From Candidatus Thorarchaeota archaeon (GTDB lineage Archaea > Asgardarchaeota > Thorarchaeia > Thorarchaeales > Thorarchaeaceae), in contig JAGXKG010000004.1 in assembly GCA_018335335.1 (NCBI GenBank), forward strand, positions 1 through 36,936: a DNA stretch of 36,936 nt, written 5' to 3'. Shown here in pieces: positions 33,535-36,936 of this stretch. A model generated the notes under the pieces. The model had not been told where the DNA came from. It worked only from the letters and a program-made list of their open reading frames with translations, and searched no databases. Position 1 is the stretch's first letter. Each line of letters starts with the position of its first letter. The translations under genes were made by a program, and so were the position numbers.

Positions 33535-34521
33535 CTAGAAGTTGTATACTCGTTGTATTCCTTCCAAAACTCTAGCTGGCGTGGGAAGATAATCCTCCTC
33601 TTGCACAAACGGGAATGGAGTATCAAATCCCGCCACTCGTACTATTGGACCTTCCATGTATTCTATCCATTTCTCGGCGACCAATGCCGAAAGCTCAGCC
33701 CCAAAACCCGTTGTTTTCGGTCCTTCTGTGACACTAACAACTCTTCCGGTTTTGGTGACTGATTCTTCGATGGTCTCTATATCAAGTGGCATCAGAGTCC
33801 GAAGATCCACGACTTCACATTCGATTCCATGCTTCTCAGATGCTTCCTCTGCGCTGTCCAATGCGACATGCAGCATTGAGCCATATGAGATGACGGTGAC
33901 ATCACTTCCTTTCCTAGCAATTTTGGCATTTCCAAGCGGTATGCTATATTCATCATGGAGGACCTCTTCTCTGAATGCTCTATAGAGCCTCTTGGGCTCC
34001 ATGAATAATACTGGATCTGGATCCTTGATGCTGGACATTAGCAAACCTTTGGCATCATGTGGTCCGCTTGGAACAACCACTTTGATTCCTGGAGTGTGCG
34101 TGAAGTAGGCTTCCGGACTCTGGCTATGATAGATTGCCCCGCCAACTCCACCACCATATGGAGCTCTAATTGTCACAGGAGTCTCAAAGAGCCCCCCGCT
34201 TCGATACCTGAACTTGGATAGCTCCGACATAATCTGGTCGAAGCCGGGCCAGATGAAATCTATGAACTGAATCTCTGGTACTGGGATTAAACCATTCAAC
34301 GCCAACCCGATTGAGAAACCAATCACACCACTTTCATTCAACGGCGTATCTATTACACGTTCAGAACCAAACTCCTCGATCAAACCTTCAGTTGCCCTAA
34401 ACACACCACCATTGACCCCAATATCCTCTCCCACGAGGATTATCCGGTCATCTTCTGCCATCACGTGTCGAAGAGTGCTTCTTATGCTCTCAACCATTGT
34501 ATGGTCTGGCATAACTTTCAC
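33535..34521 (-). CDS. 2-oxoacid dehydrogenase E1 component, beta subunit
   Basis: The 328-residue product is the beta half of the thiamine-diphosphate-dependent E1 enzyme. GEDIGVNGGVFRATEGL (about 36-52) and DTPLNESGVIGFSIGLALNG (about 58-77) are typical, with the catalytic Glu in the latter. IQFIDFIWPGFDQI follows, then PYGGGVGGAIYHSQSPEAYF, and a C-terminal transketolase-like domain with LMPLD. The start is either GTG 34521, overlapping the alpha stop by four bases, or ATG 34512. GAGGAGGGG just before favours the ATG slightly. The overlap implies coupled translation with E1 alpha. Confidence 0.92.
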   Translation of the reverse strand: MKVMPDHTMVESIRSTLRHVMAEDDRIILVGEDIGVNGGVFRATEGLIEEFGSERVIDTPLNESGVIGFSIGLALNGLIPVPEIQFIDFIWPGFDQIMSELSKFRYRSGGLFETPVTIRAPYGGGVGGAIYHSQSPEAYFTHTPGIKVVVPSGPHDAKGLLMSSIKDPDPVLFMEPKRLYRAFREEVLHDEYSIPLGNAKIARKGSDVTVISYGSMLHVALDSAEEASEKHGIECEVVDLRTLMPLDIETIEESVTKTGRVVSVTEGPKTTGFGAELSALVAEKWIEYMEGPIVRVAGFDTPFPFVQEEDYLPTPARVLEGIQRVYNF

Positions 34522-35600
34522 CCCTCCTCCTCAATGGACTTGAGCTGATTCAATTGTTCCTCGAGATGCCATGGCATATCAGCGTAGACATCAGTGAACA
34601 TCTTGTCAGTTGAAGCCTCTTTCTTCGACGAAGCCTCTTTTATCAGGCGCTTTATCTTTGTATCATATTTTTCACGGATGTTTTGGTCCTTTTCTTCAGT
34701 GAGTATTCCTTCCCGTATGAGATAGATTTTGAACCGTTCAATCGGATCTTTCTCTTTCCATTTCTCCACTTCCTTTTCTGAACGATATCTGGAAGGGTCA
34801 TCCGACGAGGTATGTGGACCAAGCCTGTACGTCACGTTCTCTATGAGTGTTGGTCCTTTACCTTTCCTGGCTCTTTCAGCGGCTTCCCGCACAGCGCCAT
34901 AAACTGCTAGGATATCATTACCGTCCACTCTGACCCTAGGCATACCGTATGCTTGTGCCTTCTGTGCAATGGTGTCAGCAGCTGTTTGGCGTTCACTAGG
35001 TAGAGAGATGGCATACTGATTGTTCTGACAAATGAGTACTGAAGGGGTCTTGAATACTCCCGCGAAATTCATACCTGAATGGAAATCATTGCTACTGGTT
35101 GCACCTTCTCCAAAAAAAGCCACAGTTATCTCGTCATCTCCGCGATACTTGGCTGCATATGCTGCTCCTACAGCATGAATGATCTGTGTTCCAATTGGTG
35201 CTGATGGATTAACAAATCGGTACTTAGGGTCTCCAAAGAGTCCTGGCAGCCTTCTGCCTTTCTGTGGATCATCCTCATTGCCGAAGTATTGGTCGATAAT
35301 CTTGCTGAGGGGCATTCCACGATAGATAGCTGCTCCGTGCTCCCTATACGCTGGGAAAACCCAGTCTGAGGGTTTCAGAGCTGCGGCCGCACCCACATGA
35401 GCTTCTTGTCCTGTGGTGGGGATATGAAAGCCAATTCTCCCTTGTCTTTGTAGCCGCATGCCTTTTTCATCAAGCGTACGAACGGCTATCATTGTCTTGT
35501 ACCATTTAATCAATTCTTCTGGTGATATATTGAGTTCAAAATCTGCTTTCACTGAACCATCGGGTTCGAGTATCTGTTTCATACTAACACCTAGTTCCAT
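34518..35600 (-). CDS. 2-oxoacid dehydrogenase E1 component, alpha subunit
   Basis: The 360-residue product carries the thiamine-diphosphate motif from GEGATSSNDFH (164-174) to QNNQ (192-195). It also has IPTTGQEAHVGAAAAL (60-75) and YREHG (85-89). The loop GPHTSSDDPSRYR is the phosphorylation-loop region of the eukaryotic branched-chain enzymes and resembles the archaeal/Bacillus-type branched-chain and pyruvate enzymes. With E1 beta it should decarboxylate a 2-oxoacid and hand the acyl group to lipoyl-E2; pyruvate and branched-chain 2-oxoacids are both possible. It is the first gene of the operon. ATG 35600 opens the frame, but ATG 35582, six bases after AGGTG, is better placed as start and would remove six residues. 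An AT-rich TATA-like stretch lies near 35649-35659. Confidence 0.92.
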   Translation of the reverse strand: MELGVSMKQILEPDGSVKADFELNISPEELIKWYKTMIAVRTLDEKGMRLQRQGRIGFHIPTTGQEAHVGAAAALKPSDWVFPAYREHGAAIYRGMPLSKIIDQYFGNEDDPQKGRRLPGLFGDPKYRFVNPSAPIGTQIIHAVGAAYAAKYRGDDEITVAFFGEGATSSNDFHSGMNFAGVFKTPSVLICQNNQYAISLPSERQTAADTIAQKAQAYGMPRVRVDGNDILAVYGAVREAAERARKGKGPTLIENVTYRLGPHTSSDDPSRYRSEKEVEKWKEKDPIERFKIYLIREGILTEEKDQNIREKYDTKIKRLIKEASSKKEASTDKMFTDVYADMPWHLEEQLNQLKSIEEEG

Positions 35601-35608
35601 ATTCTTGC

Positions 35609-35892
35609 TTGATGTATCCCAGAATAGAGGGTAGCACCAATCTATCTAATATTATTAACTATAGTGAACTTATTAAGTTTGTTGCTGGCACACCAATTGA
35701 ACTTTTAAATTCCCGAACAAAGGAGGAAATCGATGATTTGCTCCTGGGGATTTTGGTGTTATTCTGCTTAGATGTTACAAGATTCGTGATGGTACCGATA
35801 TTTCAGAAACTGATAGCTGTATCGACATGGGTATCCTCAGTTTCATGGATTCTGAATTCTTGCTGGATACCCCTGCAGAAGTAATAGCCTAA
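35609..35892 (+). pseudogene. Degraded short reading frame, apparently frameshifted
   Basis: A frame opening at TTG 35609 gives protein-like sequence (ELIKFVAGTPIELLNSRTKE, EEIDDLLLG) up to about 35745. It then turns hydrophobic and unlikely. From the same point another frame gives acidic, protein-like sequence (LLRCYKIRDGTDISETDS, ILSFMDSEFLLDTPAEVIA) to TAA 35890-35892. The change equals one missing base near GGGGATTTT (about 35747-35755). The upstream part overlaps the E1 promoter, so the true start is unclear. No family is recognised. It may be a decayed gene, an undercalled homopolymer or chance. Confidence 0.3.
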
Positions 35893-35986
35893 TGTAATTT
35901 TGCGGCGGAACCTATGTATCAATACTTAATGCGCCAACGGTGCAACCGTTACACCCATTGAAGAACAAAGCTATACTCGGTCAATC

Positions 35987-36026
35987 AAAAAAAAAAAAAG
36001 ACTCCGGAGCGGTGCTCCACTCCGGA
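35987..36026 (-). terminator. Strong hairpin/poly-T terminator
   Basis: On the minus strand, 27 bases after the stop of the surface-protein gene, TCCGGAG (36020-36026) pairs with CTCCGGA (36003-36009) around a ten-base loop. Shortly after follows a run of 13 T (complement of 35987-35999). Poly-T is the archaeal termination signal, and here it is combined with a GC-rich stem. Confidence 0.75.
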
Positions 36027-36053
36027 ATTATTCTAATCTATACTATGTGAGGA

Positions 36054-36936
36054 CTATCCCTTGCGCTTGAAGGCTAGGATGACTATGACAACTAGTGTAA
36101 TACCCCCGCCAAGGATCGCCAACTGAGTGTAGTCGATACCTAAACCATCATCAGTACCATCACCGGTTGAAGAGACTCCGATGGTCGGGTCGTATTCTAG
36201 TGTCTCATTTCCGAAGTACTCGAAAGCCAGATAGACTGACTTGCCAGCTTGCTCTTCCGGTCCTTGGCCGTATGCACCTCGAACCTGAACTTGGTGTTCA
36301 CCAGCAGAGGCGTCCTCGGCATATTCCATGAAAGCTCCACCAAATTGGAACTTATTACCTTGCTTCGCAAAGTCTGATGGTTCACGATTGCCTTGGTTCT
36401 CACCATGCTCACTTTCAGAGACGGTGAACTGGAAGACAAGGATTGAGTCTTCTTGCGCCCATTCCCAACCGTCAACAACAAGGTCGAACTTCATCTGGTC
36501 GGGATTTTCCACATCCATGTGGACCCTAATCTGGATCATCACATCAAATGAGGTCATCCCTGATCCGGGACCAGTCACTGGTGGTTCGAATGTCTCAGTA
36601 GTGGTGAAATTGAAGTGGACCGCGGTTACGTTTCCGCTACCATCCTCCTCAGTTTCGAAACCACTGAAGTCCCATCCACTAGAAGGTAGTGCGAAAGGCG
36701 CACCTACAACAGTGTCATCCTCTGGATCATATGCTCCATCAGTGTTATTGTCAGTAGCCTCAAAGAGCTTCAGGAACATTATATGATAGTCTGCCCCTGG
36801 GTCACTAGCATTCCACCAATGGAAGTGCGGGACCTGATCCATTGCCGTCACTTTGATACCGATTTCATCAGTAGTCAGCTGAACCATGCCTTGGCTATGC
36901 TGATACTGCATTCCATTGCCCTGTGCTGTCACGAGT
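36054..36936 (-). CDS. C-terminal part of a membrane-anchored surface protein
   Basis: The frame is open to the window edge; about 293 residues are visible and the N-terminus, with a likely signal peptide, lies beyond. The sequence just inside the edge (LVTAQGNG) looks like the end of a signal peptide. The ectodomain is acidic and beta-rich, with a calcium-loop-like stretch (ATDNNTDGAYDPEDDTV) and several N-x-T sequons. A linker (about 240-262) leads to a transmembrane helix (LAILGGGITLVVIVILAF) and a short KRKG end. No enzyme motif is visible and the family is not recognised. The topology is the same as in the beta-helix proteins at 8344-11388: large outer part, one helix, short basic tail. 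Confidence 0.6.
   Translation of the reverse strand, partial: LVTAQGNGMQYQHSQGMVQLTTDEIGIKVTAMDQVPHFHWWNASDPGADYHIMFLKLFEATDNNTDGAYDPEDDTVVGAPFALPSSGWDFSGFETEEDGSGNVTAVHFNFTTTETFEPPVTGPGSGMTSFDVMIQIRVHMDVENPDQMKFDLVVDGWEWAQEDSILVFQFTVSESEHGENQGNREPSDFAKQGNKFQFGGAFMEYAEDASAGEHQVQVRGAYGQGPEEQAGKSVYLAFEYFGNETLEYDPTIGVSSTGDGTDDGLGIDYTQLAILGGGITLVVIVILAFKRKG

Noticed and set aside
35731-35769. GGAGGAAATCG followed by ATG, an apparent gene start
   Set aside because: The frame stops after 12 codons.

Overview
The window looks like a chromosomal contig from an Asgard archaeon, most like a Thorarchaeota-type lineage. This is inferred from gene content and gene style, with no database comparison. The evidence is a Rab-like small GTPase with a long coiled-coil tail, very large N-glycosylation-sequon-rich surface proteins with a longin/roadblock-like cytosolic domain, archaeal TATA boxes, Shine-Dalgarno-led TTG/GTG starts, a CARF-wHTH regulator and several beta-helix surface proteins. 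I see no rRNA, tRNA, CRISPR array, insertion sequence or phage gene.

Layout. 1-5.1 kb: the end of a DUF3303-like gene, a collapsed remnant of a beta-helix surface gene, an oligopeptidase B-type S9 peptidase facing an AbgB-type M20 amidohydrolase, and a small membrane-protein gene broken by an apparent one-base deletion. 5.1-8.3 kb: a long structured leader followed by a two-gene regulatory operon (CARF-wHTH regulator plus a protein with two Lrp-like HTHs). 8.3-11.4 kb: two consecutive NosD-like beta-helix surface proteins, each with a signal peptide and a C-terminal membrane anchor. 11.4-14.7 kb: small membrane protein, a 47-residue zinc ribbon, a CopB-type P1B ATPase and a four-helix membrane protein.

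14.85-27.0 kb is the most striking part. Two tandem paralogous genes encode 1956- and 1566-residue single-pass membrane proteins. Each has a conserved ectodomain of about 700 residues, an array of about 98-residue Ig-like modules, one transmembrane helix and a cytosolic domain of about 220 residues with a longin/roadblock-like pattern. Divergent from them is a Rab-like GTPase with a coiled-coil extension. The paralogs share a promoter motif and initiation-site layout. They differ by two A-B double modules, which points to unequal recombination. I propose a surface-receptor/small-GTPase module.

27.0-30 kb: an ArsR-type regulator with paired direct repeats at its promoter, a small membrane protein, a short QueG-like Fe-S protein and a YafJ-type class II glutamine amidotransferase. 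30-35.6 kb: a short-chain dehydrogenase, then a complete four-subunit 2-oxoacid dehydrogenase complex operon (E1alpha, E1beta, E2, E3), all on the minus strand. 35.6-36.9 kb: a degraded reading frame, a strong hairpin/poly-T terminator and the C-terminal part of another membrane-anchored surface protein that runs off the window edge.
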